DNA from: UBA8110 sp964597275
GTDB lineage: Bacteria > SAR324 > NAC60-12
Assembly: GCA_964597275.1 (NCBI GenBank)
Contig: CAZQXS010000062.1
Coordinates: 1-20,870 of the forward strand
Length of the DNA: 20,870 nucleotides
Reading direction: 5' to 3'
A model generated the notes under the pieces. The model was not told where the DNA came from, searched no databases, and saw nothing but the letters and a program-made list of their open reading frames with translations. A program made the position numbers and the translations under genes. This document shows positions 7,813 to 15,866 of this stretch, in pieces (position 1 is the first letter of the stretch; each line of letters starts with the position of its first letter).

Positions 7813-8678
7813 TTCTGCTTGCGGAGTTCGTGGTAGAGGTAGGGCAGGATGATCAGCAACACCGTCACCACGGTGCAGACCGCTGCCGCCGCTCCTCGGG
7901 CAATGTTGGAACGCGCGAAGAAGTAGTCATAGATGAACTTGGCCGGGACATCCGTCGCAAAGCCCGGACCCCCTGAAGTCAGGGCGACCACAAGATCAAA
8001 ACTGCGGATGACGTTGAAGGTCAGTAGCAGGATGGCCGCCAACAGGATGGGGCGCAATTGGGGAAGGATGATCGAAAGGTATGCCCGCCATGCCGGAATG
8101 CCCTCCACCCGGATGGACTTCCAGATGTCCTCGTCCACGGCCCTCAGCCCGGCGAGAAACAGCACCATGATCAGCCCGGAGCCATGCCAGACGGCGGCAA
8201 GGACCACCGTGTAAATCGCATACTTGGAAGAGACGATCCAGTCGAGGGCAAACCCGTGAAACCCCAAGTCGTGAGCGAGTTTCTGCAAGCCCAGCGTGGG
8301 GTTGAGCATCCACTGCCACGCCAGTCCGGTGACCACCAGCGAGAGCGACATGGGATAGAGAAACGCGGTGCGGAAAAAGCTTTCCATCCGAATGCGCTGG
8401 TCCAGCAGAATCGCCAGCAACCCCCCAACGGTCACGCAGAAAAACAGGTAAAGCCCGCCGAAGATGAACATGTTCGCATAGGCGATTTTCCAGCGGTGGT
8501 TGGACCACAACAGCTCATACTGCTTGAGGCCGATCCAGTTGTGACTGGGTAGAAACTTGGAGTCGGTGAAGGAGAGGTAGCCCGTGTACAGGGTGAAGCC
8601 CCAGAGGAAGTACACCACAATGACCAAGGTGGGGAGCAACACCAGTTGCGAGGTCAGCACATGGGAACGGCTTTGCAT
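7809..8678 (-). CDS. Sugar ABC transporter permease (MalF/UgpA/GtsB type)
   Basis: The 289-residue protein has six TM segments starting at about residue 10. The EAA coupling loop is AVDEDIWKSIRVEGIPAWRA followed by YLSIILPQLRP (about residues 186-217). The region LNPTLGLQKLAHDLGFHGFALDW is typical of GtsB-like monosaccharide permeases. It pairs with the following permease to form the heterodimeric channel. It starts 65 nt after the binding-protein gene, separated by a strong stem-loop, and has no obvious Shine-Dalgarno before its ATG. That fits the usual pattern in which channel subunits are made in much smaller amounts than the binding protein. Confidence 0.94.
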   Translation of the reverse strand: MQSRSHVLTSQLVLLPTLVIVVYFLWGFTLYTGYLSFTDSKFLPSHNWIGLKQYELLWSNHRWKIAYANMFIFGGLYLFFCVTVGGLLAILLDQRIRMESFFRTAFLYPMSLSLVVTGLAWQWMLNPTLGLQKLAHDLGFHGFALDWIVSSKYAIYTVVLAAVWHGSGLIMVLFLAGLRAVDEDIWKSIRVEGIPAWRAYLSIILPQLRPILLAAILLLTFNVIRSFDLVVALTSGGPGFATDVPAKFIYDYFFARSNIARGAAAAVCTVVTVLLIILPYLYHELRKQK

Positions 8679-8696
8679 TGTTGCGAGAAATCAGAG

Positions 8697-8723
8697 AAGG
8701 CGGTGGCTAAGAACCACCGCCTT
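8697..8723 (-). terminator. Intercistronic stem-loop between binding protein and permease genes
   Basis: AAGGCGGTGG at 8697-8706 is a perfect 10-bp inverted repeat of CCACCGCCTT at 8714-8723, with a 7-base loop. No T-run follows in the minus-strand transcript. It most likely acts as a partial terminator or as a 3' stabiliser of the upstream binding-protein message, like the malE-malF intergenic structure. Confidence 0.7.
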
Positions 8724-8743
8724 GGAACAGAGGATGGACCGAC

Positions 8744-9958
8744 TCAGAGTTGCTTGAGACCGTCAACCAGCATCTTGCGGGCATCCGCCGCAGACATGTC
8801 CGAATTCCAGAACTGGCTGACCACATCCTTCAGCACACCTTTGAATCCGGAATCCCGCACGTTCCAGTGCAGGGCGGCACTGCCGCTTCCCAACAAGCTC
8901 AGGGCATTTTGGGAACAGTGATCGAAGCCCTCGGTCGAGGCGTCGGTGCGAGCGGGCAAGGCGCCCTTGAGCAAGGCCGCTTGGGTCTGGACCTCCTTGT
9001 TCATCATTGCCGAGGCCAGCTTGCCCTGCGTGGCCTGATCTGCGGCAGACGAGGTTTTGGGGAAGGCAAACCCATCCACCGCCGTCAAGACCATCCCGGA
9101 CCCTGGGGAAATCTGGCACGAAAAGTCCTGGCCGGGGGATTTCTTGGCCTGCAGGAACCCGCCCTTAGCCCAGTCGCCCATGAAGATGTAGGCGGCTTTG
9201 CCTGTGATCACGAGGTTGTTGGTGTCTCCCCAGCCGCGTCCGGCCTTTCCGGCATCGGTGTAGGGGGCCAACGCCCGCATGGTGGCGAACACTCGCGTGG
9301 TGTCGTCGCTGTCAATCGTGTCCATGTTGCCGTCCAGCAGTTCCCGGAAGTACTGCGGCCCTCCGGCACCCAGAGCCACATGGTCAAACAGCAGGGTTTC
9401 CTGCCAGTCCTGGCCTCCCACTGCGAGGGGGATGAACCCGGCTTTCTGGATGCGGGGAAGGCTGGTCATGAACGCGCCCCAACTCTTGGGTTCGTCCACC
9501 CCGGAGGCTTTCAGGACAGAAAGGTTGGTATAGCGCCAGTTCACCGTGCTGAGAAACACGGGAGCCGCAATGTACTTCCCGCCCTGCTTGGAGGCCGAGG
9601 CCACACCGTCCGGAAGCACGGCATCCCAGTTTTCAGCCTTGGCGACCGCATCAACGTCATTGAGCAGACCCCCCGCAGACCATTCCTGAGTGGAGGCTCC
9701 AACGACCATCAGGACCGCCCCCGGAGGGTTCCCGCCGATGACCCGTGACTTCACCGAAGCGTGGGCGGCCTCGGAGTCGTTGTGGGGGGTGTCCACCCAC
9801 TTTCCACCGCTGCTCTCAAACTGATCAACGATGACCTTGAGTGCCTTGGATTCGGCATCTCCCACCCACCAATGCACCACGTCTCCCCCAGCCCATGAGG
9901 TCGCGGAAAAGGCGAGCATGGCCGTGGCGGCGATTCCCAATATGATTAACTTTCTCAT
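8744..9958 (-). CDS. Sugar ABC transporter substrate-binding protein (GtsA-like)
   Basis: The 404-residue protein has a clear Sec signal: MRK, then the hydrophobic stretch LIILGIAATAMLAFSATS, with probable cleavage after SWA (about residue 23). The mature start GDVVHWWVGDAESKALK and the later KSRVIGGNPPGA and QEWSAGGLL match the glucose/mannose-type binding proteins (family 1 solute-binding proteins, GtsA group). It captures the sugar in the periplasm and delivers it to the two permeases encoded downstream. A GGAG seven bases before the ATG supports the start. It is the first gene of its transcription unit and is preceded by a 244-nt leader, so the promoter should lie there. Proximity to uxaC/uxuB could mean a uronate or a uronate-containing ligand, but the sequence resemblance points to a neutral hexose. 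Confidence 0.93.
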   Translation of the reverse strand: MRKLIILGIAATAMLAFSATSWAGGDVVHWWVGDAESKALKVIVDQFESSGGKWVDTPHNDSEAAHASVKSRVIGGNPPGAVLMVVGASTQEWSAGGLLNDVDAVAKAENWDAVLPDGVASASKQGGKYIAAPVFLSTVNWRYTNLSVLKASGVDEPKSWGAFMTSLPRIQKAGFIPLAVGGQDWQETLLFDHVALGAGGPQYFRELLDGNMDTIDSDDTTRVFATMRALAPYTDAGKAGRGWGDTNNLVITGKAAYIFMGDWAKGGFLQAKKSPGQDFSCQISPGSGMVLTAVDGFAFPKTSSAADQATQGKLASAMMNKEVQTQAALLKGALPARTDASTEGFDHCSQNALSLLGSGSAALHWNVRDSGFKGVLKDVVSQFWNSDMSAADARKMLVDGLKQL

Positions 9959-10202
9959 ACGAATTCTCCATGTTTAGAAAGGAGGTTTGAACCTCCCTGA
10001 GTTTTTGAATGAAACAGGATTTGTGCGAGTCAGGACTTCAACGACGATGCCCTGAGTGGTTCAAGCCATAAGCCCCCCTTTGTCATTCCCCTTTGGTTGG
10101 ACGCGCAAGCGGCTTGGAGCAAGGGAAACTCCCCACAGGCCACTGTTTGTGCGAAAAGCAGTTCATCAAAACACTCAACTCATCTGCGACGATCACGTTG
10201 AT
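9959..10202 (-). promoter_or_regulatory. Leader/intergenic region before the sugar importer operon
   Basis: This 244-nt non-coding gap is the longest between minus-strand genes and must hold the importer promoter if the operon is independent. The minus strand shows no convincing -35/-10 pair. The one clear element is the inverted repeat GGAGGTT-CA-AACCTCC at 9980-9995, about 22 bases upstream of the start codon. It is either an operator-like site or a short hairpin next to the ribosome binding site. Confidence 0.45.
9980..9995 (-). repeat. Inverted repeat in the binding-protein 5' leader
   Basis: GGAGGTT and AACCTCC are separated by two bases (or six paired bases with a 4-base loop). The arm contains a GGAGG that resembles a Shine-Dalgarno sequence, and the opposite arm would mask it. 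The real ribosome binding site (GGAG nearer the ATG) lies just downstream. Confidence 0.5.
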
Positions 10203-10502
10203 TCAATCCCAAGGATCCCATTTTTCGGGTCCGGTGGGGGGCGGGGCGGTCCCTGCGGCCTTGCCAGCAGTGACGGAGGGGGAGGCTGGGCTGAGGCAGT
10301 ACCACGGCAGCAGCAGCAGAAAGGTCCACAATCCGGAACTCCTCAGCATGACCTTCAGGATTTCAAGCACATCGCTGGGGGCAATGTGAATGGTCGTGGG
10401 CATGGAGCGTTGGGGGTCGCTGTGAACCCGCAGTTCCCTGCCGTGTTGCTCAATGCTCCCAATGTGCAATTCCAGATCAACGAGCTTGCTGACAACTTTC
10501 AT
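10203..10502 (-). CDS. Unrecognised 99-aa protein with one membrane segment
   Basis: I do not recognise this family. The first 50 residues form a soluble, charged, probably beta-alpha segment (MKVVSKLVDLELHIGSIEQ, HSDP, SMPTTIHIAPSDVLEILKV). A short hydrophobic stretch follows at about residues 58-70 (GLWTFLLLLPWYCL), then a Ser/Pro/Gly-rich tail ending EKWDPWD. Evidence that it is a gene: it starts three bases after the amidohydrolase stop, with GAGG at 10514-10511 eight bases before the ATG, and its composition is balanced, unlike shadow frames. It would sit at the membrane and may anchor or tune an enzyme of the cluster; this is inference from position only. Confidence 0.65.
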   Translation of the reverse strand: MKVVSKLVDLELHIGSIEQHGRELRVHSDPQRSMPTTIHIAPSDVLEILKVMLRSSGLWTFLLLLPWYCLSPASPSVTAGKAAGTAPPPTGPEKWDPWD

Positions 10503-10505
10503 TGC

Positions 10506-11663
10506 TCAATCCTCATCCCGACGCAAGGTACCGATGGCCTGTGCGCGCTGGACCCGCTCGTCCAGCAACTTGGGCATGTCTTCCGGGCGCAGTCCGTGCG
10601 GAGGCATGAACTGTCCGCGTCCGTAGAGATTTTCCAGCACCGCCTTGGTGGTTTCAACCTTGTCCGCCTGAGCCTTGGGAGGATGTCCTGCCGGAAAGCG
10701 ATTGGGGGGATAGACGGAGTTTTCGTAAATCTCTCGGAAGCCTTCGGTACGCACGTCAATCCACATGTTGTGGTTGATGATGGTCCGGTGTTCGCGCAGG
10801 GCTTCGATGTCAATGGTGGCGGTGATGACCTGCTCTTCCGGGTAGGGGGCCTGGCGCAGGAGCATTCCGGTGTAATCCACGATCAGGGAGTGTCCGGGGC
10901 AGAAACCCTTGGGGTAGTATTCATGCTCGACCGTGCCCCAGTTGGAGCCAAGGATGTAGCACATGTTGTCATGGGCGCGGGTCCGTCGGGTGAAGGTCCA
11001 GAAATCCCAGGGCTGGCTGGTGCCCTCGACCTCCTGCATCGCGGTCGGGTGGCAGATGACCTCGACTCCGTTGAAGCCCAGGGCACGGGAGACTTCCGGG
11101 GTCGCCCCGTCATGGCAGGTCATCGCCCCCAGCTTGCCGATCTCCGTGTCCACCACCGGAAAGCGCTGGCGGATGTCGTTGCCGAACACCTTGGTGTAGT
11201 CGTCCAGCATGTCGTGCGGGCTGGTGCCCATGCCGATGGAGGCCGGGATGTGCCACTTGTGGTACTTGAGGATCACCTCTCCAGACGGCCCGATGATGAA
11301 CGCCGTGTTGAACCAGCGGTCGGGAAACTCCGGGAGCAGTTCAATCACCCCGCCCCCGGAGATGAACAGGTTGTAGTCGCGGGCCTTCTGGGCCAGCACG
11401 TCCATTTCGGGTCCGGGAATGGTGATCGCCTTGTCCATGAACGCCTTGAGTCCGGCTTCCCCCTTGCCCGGAGTGGTCACCCCTTGCAGAAAGTATTCGG
11501 GCAGGACGACCAGCCGGACGGGCCTTTCCCAAAAATACCCGACTCCGAAGTCAATCAGCTTGCACACCCGGTCCAGGTTTTTCTGAATGTCGTCACGGGT
11601 TTTTGCAACGGTCACGGCGGGCTGAATGACCATTCCCGTGTACTTCTCAATTCGCTGGGACAT
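10506..11663 (-). CDS. Nitrilase-superfamily carbon-nitrogen hydrolase
   Basis: The 385-residue protein carries the Glu-Lys-Cys triad of the superfamily: Glu56 in VVLPEYF, Lys136 in KYHKWHIP, and Cys183 in MTCHDGATPE. These enzymes hydrolyse amides, nitriles or carbamoyl groups through a thioester on the Cys. The CHDG-TPE context and the extra C-terminal 80 residues resemble aliphatic amidase/formamidase-like members more than true nitrilases, but I cannot name the subfamily or substrate. AAGGA six bases before the ATG supports the start, 21 nt after the FAD oxidoreductase gene. The 99-aa gene follows in coupled fashion. Being next to an FAD oxidoreductase, it could hydrolyse an amide made by that enzyme, as in the tryptophan monooxygenase/indoleacetamide hydrolase pairing; this is a hypothesis. 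Confidence 0.9.
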   Translation of the reverse strand: MSQRIEKYTGMVIQPAVTVAKTRDDIQKNLDRVCKLIDFGVGYFWERPVRLVVLPEYFLQGVTTPGKGEAGLKAFMDKAITIPGPEMDVLAQKARDYNLFISGGGVIELLPEFPDRWFNTAFIIGPSGEVILKYHKWHIPASIGMGTSPHDMLDDYTKVFGNDIRQRFPVVDTEIGKLGAMTCHDGATPEVSRALGFNGVEVICHPTAMQEVEGTSQPWDFWTFTRRTRAHDNMCYILGSNWGTVEHEYYPKGFCPGHSLIVDYTGMLLRQAPYPEEQVITATIDIEALREHRTIINHNMWIDVRTEGFREIYENSVYPPNRFPAGHPPKAQADKVETTKAVLENLYGRGQFMPPHGLRPEDMPKLLDERVQRAQAIGTLRRDED

Positions 11664-11684
11664 GTGAATCCTTGGTGAATCCGT

Positions 11685-13256
11685 TCAAGAGGTTTTGGGC
11701 TTCAGCCCGAAATCTTCCAGCATCACATTGGCCGTGATGGTTCCCATCGCCGAAATCCCCCCGCCCGGATGACACGAGGGTCCGGTCATGTAGAGGTTGC
11801 GGATGGGGGAGCGGTAGTGGGCGTAGCTGGGGAAGGGTCGGAAGTAGCCGCTTTGCGAGAGGGTGCGCTCTCCTCCGGTGGTGGTGCCGTTGACGAGGGA
11901 AAGGTTGTCGCGGGCAAGGCTTTCGGCGGTGTCAATGTACTGTCCCAGAATGTTGTCCTCGGTCATGTTGGAGGTGTGTTCCTGCAACTTGCGCAGCAGC
12001 ACGTTCTGCACATAATCCTCCTTGATGTCCTCCCAGCGGTCGCCGCTGCTCAGCCAGTTGGGCACGAAGGTGTCCATGATCAGGGTGTGCTTGCCCTCCG
12101 GGGCACGGGTGGGGTCTTTCGTGGTCCAGCACGCCGTCCAGAGAAACGGATTGCTGGGGGCAACCCCCGCACTGATTTCCTGATACTGCCGATCAATGTC
12201 CGCCATCGAGCCAAAGATGCGCTGGAAGGCCGTCTGGTTGATTTCTGCTCCGTTGAGGAAATCCGGTGCCTCGTTGAGGGCATAATGCACCCGGCAAATG
12301 CTGACCTTCCCGAACGAGAAATGCCGGACCATGTGCAGGAACCCTCCGTTCAGGTGCTGCTCCTTGAGCAACCGCAAGAAGGTTTGCTGTGGGTCCAGGC
12401 TGGTCACGACTGCCTTGCGGGCGTTGATTTCGGTGCCGTCCTCCAAGCGGATGCCTCGGGCCGTCTTGTTTTCGTCCACAAGAAACTCGCTCACGGAAGC
12501 ATTGGTCCTGACCGCACCTCCGTGGTCCTCAAGGTAGCCCACCAGTGCGTTGGAGAGCATCATGGAGCCGCCCTCTGGGATCGATTCGCCAAACATGTGA
12601 ATCGCTGGGATCATGATGTAAAACGTCTGTCCAATTCCCTGCTGATCCGGAAGAATCTGTGGGGCCAGTGCCCAGCCGAGGATGAACGCCTGCACATGCG
12701 GATTCTCGAAGTTCTCCAGCACAAACGCCTTGGCGCTCTGGTTGTAGCTGCGCAGCATCCGCAAGCCCTCGCGGCTGTTTTCCATCGCGGCGGGCAGGTA
12801 GCTTGGTGGGCTGGGAGGGGAAAACATCGCCTTGATGAAACCGTCCTTGATGTTGACGAATTCATCGTAGATTTCCCGGTAGCGTTGCGCGTCCTTGCGG
12901 GAGTACTCGGCAATGCTCTCCACCGTCTTGTCAACGCTCTTGTACACCACAATCCCCGGCCCCTCCTTGTTCGGGTGTCCTTGGATGTGGTCGTTTGCCC
13001 AAATGTACTTCAAGCCGTACTGCTCCAGTTCGGGCTTCAGTTCATTGAAGGCTTCATTCGCGTGAATCCAGACATGCGACGAGCCGTAGAGGTCGTGCTT
13101 GAATCCCGGAAGGGTGACTTCCCTGGTGATGACTCCGCCGCCCACCCACGGGTTGCGTTCTGCCACCAGCACACTCAGCCCGTTGCGGGCCAACACGGCT
13201 CCGCACACGAGGGCGTTGTGTCCCCCACCAGCAATGACAATATCATAATCGGACAT
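11685..13256 (-). CDS. Phytoene-desaturase-like FAD/NAD(P) oxidoreductase
   Basis: The 523-residue flavoprotein has the N-terminal dinucleotide-binding motif DIVIAGGGHNALVCGAVLAR (GxGxxN variant) followed by VLVAE, and NPWVGGGVITRE just after. The C-terminal FAD contact is GPSCHPGGGISAMG. This is the CrtI/PYROXD2-like group, used for desaturation or amine/C-C oxidation. No phytoene synthase or other carotenoid gene is present, so carotenoid desaturation is unlikely. The frame is open further upstream to 13517, but I start at 13256: the ATG gives the canonical N-terminus, has AAGGAG at 13266-13261, and shares its A with the upstream stop (TGATG). The extra 87 residues would lie wholly over the aminotransferase gene. 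Substrate unknown. Confidence 0.9.
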   Translation of the reverse strand: MSDYDIVIAGGGHNALVCGAVLARNGLSVLVAERNPWVGGGVITREVTLPGFKHDLYGSSHVWIHANEAFNELKPELEQYGLKYIWANDHIQGHPNKEGPGIVVYKSVDKTVESIAEYSRKDAQRYREIYDEFVNIKDGFIKAMFSPPSPPSYLPAAMENSREGLRMLRSYNQSAKAFVLENFENPHVQAFILGWALAPQILPDQQGIGQTFYIMIPAIHMFGESIPEGGSMMLSNALVGYLEDHGGAVRTNASVSEFLVDENKTARGIRLEDGTEINARKAVVTSLDPQQTFLRLLKEQHLNGGFLHMVRHFSFGKVSICRVHYALNEAPDFLNGAEINQTAFQRIFGSMADIDRQYQEISAGVAPSNPFLWTACWTTKDPTRAPEGKHTLIMDTFVPNWLSSGDRWEDIKEDYVQNVLLRKLQEHTSNMTEDNILGQYIDTAESLARDNLSLVNGTTTGGERTLSQSGYFRPFPSYAHYRSPIRNLYMTGPSCHPGGGISAMGTITANVMLEDFGLKPKTS

Positions 13257-14353
13257 CAAGCTCCTTGCATGAATGGGGTGAGGGTGTCCAGCACCGCTTG
13301 GTTTTCCTCGGACTTGCCAATCGTGATGCGCAGGCAGTTGGGCGGGCTTCCAGCACTCACTGGGCGCGGGATGATCCCGTTGCGCTTCAAAGCGGCGGCG
13401 GCGGCATCGCTGTTGACTCCGGGGGCCTCCGGGAACTGCATGAGCAGAAAATTCGCCTGACTGGGAAACACCTTCAAGCCCAAGGCTTCCAATTCCCGTG
13501 ACATCCGTTCCCGCCACTGCTGGTTGTGCTGCCGGACGTGGTGGGTGTACTCGACATCGTGCAAGGCGGCAACGGCGGTTGCTAAGGCCGGACCATTGGC
13601 GTTGAAGGTGATGCGCAGGCGTTGCAAAACCTCAAAGACCTTGCGGGGAGCCAGCATCCAGCCGATGCGCATCCCGGCAAGGCCGTACAGCTTGGAGAAT
13701 GTCCGCGTGACCATCACATTTTCCGTCTCGGCAGCCCATGACAGCCCGGATTCAAAATCGGAGGCCGTTGCATATTCGGCATACGCCTCATCGAGCAGCA
13801 GCAGCACCTGCTCCGGAAGTTGGCTGTGCAGCCGCCGCACTTCGCTTCCAGAAAGGCAGGTGCCCGTCGGGTTGTTTGGATTCGCAAGGGCGATCAGCTT
13901 GGTTTTCTCCGACACCCGACTCAATAACTCATCAACGCTGGTGACGCAATCCTTTTCCGGGGACACAACCACCGAGGCGCCTTGTGAAGTGGCAAAAATC
14001 CGATAGAGCGGAAACCCGTATTCGCTCAACAGCACCTCGTCGCCCTCACCCACGTAAGCGTGAATCAGTATTTGGATCAATTCTGCCGAGCCGTTGCCAC
14101 AAAGGATTTGCCTCGCCTCCAAGTCATGGTGTGCGGCGAGTGCGTCACGCAGCGCGTGTTGATCCGGATCCGGGTAGCGGTGCAGTTGGGCCGCCTCCTC
14201 GGCATACGCTTGCAAGGCTCGCGGACTTGGCCCCAGAGTGGATTCGTTCGAGGAGAGCTTGATCGGTTGGGCAATTCCCTCCAATTCCCGCTCTCCGGGA
14301 ACATACTCTGGAAGCTGAAGCACACTTGATCGGGGTTGGGGGATCATATCCAT
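13256..14353 (-). CDS. hisC: HisC-family PLP aminotransferase
   Basis: The 365-residue fold-type I aminotransferase has the full HisC signature: IKLSSNESTLGPSP (31-44), LHRYPDPD (58-64), CGNGSAELI, ANPNNPTGT (157-165), LDEAYAEY (Asp188, Tyr191), the PLP lysine in TRTFSKLYGLAGMRIGW (Lys221), and the substrate-carboxylate Arg in CLRITIG. HisC converts histidinol phosphate and glutamate to imidazole-acetol phosphate and 2-oxoglutarate, but close relatives act on aromatic and other amino acids. No other histidine-biosynthesis gene is near, and it is encoded between an aldehyde dehydrogenase and an FAD oxidoreductase. A catabolic or specialised transaminase is therefore as likely as true HisC. The ATG at 14353 is followed by a second ATG two codons later; neither has a strong ribosome binding site. 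Confidence 0.87.
   Translation of the reverse strand: MDMIPQPRSSVLQLPEYVPGERELEGIAQPIKLSSNESTLGPSPRALQAYAEEAAQLHRYPDPDQHALRDALAAHHDLEARQILCGNGSAELIQILIHAYVGEGDEVLLSEYGFPLYRIFATSQGASVVVSPEKDCVTSVDELLSRVSEKTKLIALANPNNPTGTCLSGSEVRRLHSQLPEQVLLLLDEAYAEYATASDFESGLSWAAETENVMVTRTFSKLYGLAGMRIGWMLAPRKVFEVLQRLRITFNANGPALATAVAALHDVEYTHHVRQHNQQWRERMSRELEALGLKVFPSQANFLLMQFPEAPGVNSDAAAAALKRNGIIPRPVSAGSPPNCLRITIGKSEENQAVLDTLTPFMQGA
13261..13266 (-). promoter_or_regulatory. Ribosome binding site deciding the oxidoreductase start
   Basis: AAGGAG lies four bases before ATG 13256 and inside the last codons of the aminotransferase gene. It supports translational coupling and the short N-terminus. Confidence 0.7.
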
Positions 14354-14381
14354 CTGCCGTTGGTGTCCAAAAGTGTGTCCC

Positions 14382-15866
14382 TCAAAGTAACGTGAGTACA
14401 GATTTCAGTTCCGTGTATTGCTCCAGCCCCTCCCAGCCATTTTCGCGTCCCCAGCCGGACTGCTTGTAGCCGCCAAAGGGAATAGACATATCCGGAATGC
14501 CGTGGCAGTTGACCCAGAGCAGTCCCGCCCGGAGTCTTGCGGCTAGGCGATGCGCCTTGCTGACATCACGAGTCCAGAGGCTGCCCGCGAGACCATAGGG
14601 CGTGTCATTCGCCAAGGCGACTCCTTCCTCCGGATCATCAAAGGCCGTGGCCGTGACGACCGGGCCGAAGATTTCCTCCCGAACCACGGGCATTTCCTGA
14701 TTCGCGTTGGCCAACACCGTTGGCTCGTAAAAGTACCCTGCGCCATCGCAACGCCTGCCCCCGCTCAGGGCTTCGGCCCCATCCCGCATCCCGGACTCCA
14801 CGAGGGCGTGGACGGAGCTACGGTGCTGCTCCGAAATCAGCGGTCCCATTTGCACTTCCGGGTCAAACCCTGATCCGAGTTTGAGGGAGTTTGCAATCTC
14901 GCTCACGCCCGCCACGACCTGCTCGAACACAGGCCGCTCGACCAGCAATCGCGAACCCGCCACACAAACCTGTCCGGCGTTGGCAAAGATCGCTTCGGCG
15001 GCTCCAGCAATAGCCCGGTCCAGATCGGCATCCGCAAACACAAGGACGGGAGATTTGCCGCCGAGTTCCAGAGACACTTTCTTCAGATTCCCTGAAGCCG
15101 CCATCAGGATTTTCCGGGCGGTTGCCGAAGACCCTGTGAAGGCGATCTTGTCCACCCCCGGATGTTCCGCCAGTGCCGCCCCCGTTCGGGAATCACCTGT
15201 GACAAGGTTGACCACTCCGGGAGGAAACCCCGCCCGCTCGAAAAGTCCGCCCAGCCACAGCGTGCTCATGGACGTTTGCTCAGCGGGTTTGAGAATGCAG
15301 GTGCAACCTGCGGCCAGAGCCGGAGCCAGCTTCCATGCCGCCATCACCAAAGGGCCGTTCCACGGCACGATCTGCGCGACGACCCCGATGGGTTCACGTT
15401 GGGTGTAGGCGTGGAACTCCATGCCGGGCAGGGAGGTTTGGGGTGTTCGGCCCTCCAATTTCGTACACCACCCTGCGTAGTACCGAAAGGACTCTGCCGC
15501 CGCCGAGACTTCTCCGTTCAGCGCACCTCCGAACAGCTTGCCCCCGTCCAAGGTTTCCAGCGTTGCCAACTCTTGGGCATGGGCTTCGATCAGTTCCGCG
15601 ACCTTCCACAGCAATTTGGCCCGCTGTGCCGGGGTGATCCTGCGCCACTCCCCGTTTTCAAACGCTTGCCGCGCCGCCGCAACCGCCCGATCAACTTCCG
15701 CCCTCCCAGCAATCGCGTATTCGCCGATGACCTCACCATCGGCAGGGTTGACCGTCGGCTGCCATCCGGAGGTTCCCGCCCCGATCCATTCTCCGCCAAT
15801 GAGCATGGGACGCGGAGTTTCCAGAAACTGCAAAACCCTGTCTGGCAATTGCGTCATGGTGTTCAT
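14382..15866 (-). CDS. NAD(P)-dependent aldehyde dehydrogenase
   Basis: The 494-residue enzyme has the usual ALDH length and all key residues: Asn170 in PWNGP, Lys193 in ILKPAE, Glu267 in LELGGKSP, and the nucleophile Cys301 in GQVCVAG. The FTGS cofactor turn is at about 243. It oxidises an aldehyde to its acid; the overall look is betaine/aromatic aldehyde dehydrogenase-like. I start at ATG 15866 because it overlaps the stop of the ThDP-enzyme gene (ATGA) and gives a normal N-terminus (MNTMTQLPDRV). The frame continues 12 codons upstream into the previous gene without reason. The upstream ThDP enzyme is a natural source of an aldehyde, so the two probably act in sequence. Confidence 0.93.
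   Translation of the reverse strand: MNTMTQLPDRVLQFLETPRPMLIGGEWIGAGTSGWQPTVNPADGEVIGEYAIAGRAEVDRAVAAARQAFENGEWRRITPAQRAKLLWKVAELIEAHAQELATLETLDGGKLFGGALNGEVSAAAESFRYYAGWCTKLEGRTPQTSLPGMEFHAYTQREPIGVVAQIVPWNGPLVMAAWKLAPALAAGCTCILKPAEQTSMSTLWLGGLFERAGFPPGVVNLVTGDSRTGAALAEHPGVDKIAFTGSSATARKILMAASGNLKKVSLELGGKSPVLVFADADLDRAIAGAAEAIFANAGQVCVAGSRLLVERPVFEQVVAGVSEIANSLKLGSGFDPEVQMGPLISEQHRSSVHALVESGMRDGAEALSGGRRCDGAGYFYEPTVLANANQEMPVVREEIFGPVVTATAFDDPEEGVALANDTPYGLAGSLWTRDVSKAHRLAARLRAGLLWVNCHGIPDMSIPFGGYKQSGWGRENGWEGLEQYTELKSVLTLL

Noticed and set aside
10056..11678. 540-codon open frame on the plus strand opposite the amidohydrolase and 99-aa genes
   Set aside because: Antisense shadow of GC-rich coding sequence; the translation has no recognisable motifs, while the minus-strand frames have catalytic residues and ribosome binding sites.
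11685..13256. Carotenoid phytoene desaturase (CrtI)
   Set aside because: The family resemblance is real, but no carotenoid synthesis gene is nearby and the neighbours are amino-acid/amide-type enzymes, so a specific CrtI call is not supported.
11769..13460. 563-codon plus-strand frame opposite the FAD oxidoreductase
   Set aside because: Shadow frame; the opposite strand encodes clear FAD-binding motifs, and the frame also runs over the aminotransferase gene end.
13257..13517. 87-residue N-terminal extension of the FAD oxidoreductase frame
   Set aside because: It lies entirely over the aminotransferase gene and is unlike the family N-terminus; the ATG at 13256 has a good ribosome binding site and gives the canonical nucleotide-binding start.
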